This document shows, one piece after another, positions 13,451 through 13,616 of a DNA stretch of 13,616 nt. Position numbers and translations under genes: made by a program. The DNA comes from Proteocatella sp049670425. GTDB lineage: Bacteria > Bacillota > Clostridia > Peptostreptococcales > Filifactoraceae. Every line of letters begins with the position of its first letter. Within the stretch, counting starts at the first letter, position 1. The DNA is taken from positions 1 to 13,616 of the forward strand of contig JBATTG010000087.1 in the NCBI GenBank assembly GCA_049670425.1. Direction: 5' to 3'. The notes beneath the pieces were generated by a model. That model did not search any database. It had not been told where the DNA came from and was given only the letters and a program-made list of their open reading frames with translations.

Positions 13451-13616
13451 TACTAGCTAAGAAAGTTAGGTTATGTCCAAATCAACTCCAAGAACAGAAA
13501 TTATGGCAATCAGTTGGTACTGCAAGATATATATATAATTGGACACTTGCGAGACAGGAAGAAAATTATAAACGGGGCGGCAAGTTTATATCAGATAATG
13601 ACTGTAGAAAAGAGAT
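13447..13616 (+). CDS. tnpB: TnpB, IS200/IS605/IS607-family RNA-guided nuclease, partial at right edge
   Basis: Only the first 56 codons are visible. The sequence reads MILAKKVRLCPNQLQEQ, then GTARYIYNWTLARQEENY and GGKFISDND, a close fit to the N-terminal helix-turn-helix region of TnpB/OrfB. TnpB is a compact RNA-guided DNA endonuclease, related to Cas12, that uses an omega RNA from the right end of its element and helps the transposon persist. The RuvC catalytic residues lie beyond the window, so whether it is active, truncated or repurposed cannot be judged. Its ATG overlaps the stop of the TnpA remnant and no separate ribosome binding site is obvious (the nearest is AAAGGAG at about 13429-13435), so translation may be coupled. 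Confidence 0.88.
   Translation, partial: MILAKKVRLCPNQLQEQKLWQSVGTARYIYNWTLARQEENYKRGGKFISDNDCRKE

Larger units (their letters stand above)
13343..13616 (+). mobile_element. IS607-like insertion sequence, left part (TnpA remnant and TnpB start)
   Basis: A MerR-type TnpA N-terminus overlaps a TnpB N-terminus in the order and overlap typical of IS607-family elements. The recombinase is reduced to a stub, so the element cannot move by itself and would need TnpA supplied from elsewhere. The coordinates cover only the coding part that is visible; the true left end lies somewhat upstream and the right end is outside the window. Confidence 0.8.

Overview
The window looks like chromosome from a low-GC Gram-positive bacterium, most likely an anaerobic member of the Clostridia. 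The evidence is strong AGGAGG-type ribosome binding sites, frequent TTG and GTG starts, heavy use of AGA, AGG and ATA codons, AT-rich intergenic DNA with Firmicutes-type promoters, a LiaF-like membrane protein, a VanR/VanS-like two-component system, the MEP isoprenoid enzyme DXR and an IS607-type insertion sequence at the right edge. The species cannot be named from the sequence alone. No rRNA, tRNA or CRISPR array was seen.

Layout from left to right. (1) Bases 1-1556, minus strand: a methyl-accepting chemotaxis protein that runs off the left edge, preceded by a candidate motility-sigma (sigma-D/sigma-28) promoter. (2) 1910-3052, plus: dxr, apparently on its own rather than in the common uppS-cdsA-dxr-rseP cluster. 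(3) 3272-5764, plus: a LemA protein followed by a DUF2207 membrane protein, a common two-gene envelope pair, ended by a strong terminator. (4) 5877-7520, plus: an M20-type metallohydrolase of the RocB group, whose ribosome binding site lies directly behind that terminator. (5) 7615-8535, minus: glutaminase, convergent with (4) and separated from it by a 58-base nearly perfect hairpin that should terminate both strands. (6) 8869-10374, plus: a LiaF-like membrane protein and a DUF4097 protein, both ending in ladder-like beta repeats, followed by a terminator. (7) 10677-13065, plus: an OmpR-type response regulator and an overlapping histidine kinase resembling VanR/VanS, behind a regulatory region with a perfect 10-base direct repeat at 11-base period. 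(8) 13343-13616, plus: the start of an IS607-like element with a 35-codon remnant of the TnpA recombinase overlapping an apparently intact start of TnpB, which runs off the right edge.

How the genes may work together. Blocks 6 and 7 form a plausible envelope-stress unit: LiaF-like and DUF4097 proteins are typical targets or modulators of cell-envelope two-component systems, and one lies immediately downstream. Blocks 4 and 5 are both amino-acid catabolism genes (a RocB-like deacylase and glutaminase), which suits an amino-acid-fermenting lifestyle. The MCP, dxr and the LemA pair look like independent units. I found no clearly new multi-gene system. The points most worth a second look are the TnpA stub coupled to TnpB, the 11-base-period repeats upstream of the response regulator, and the terminator or attenuator immediately in front of the RocB-like gene.
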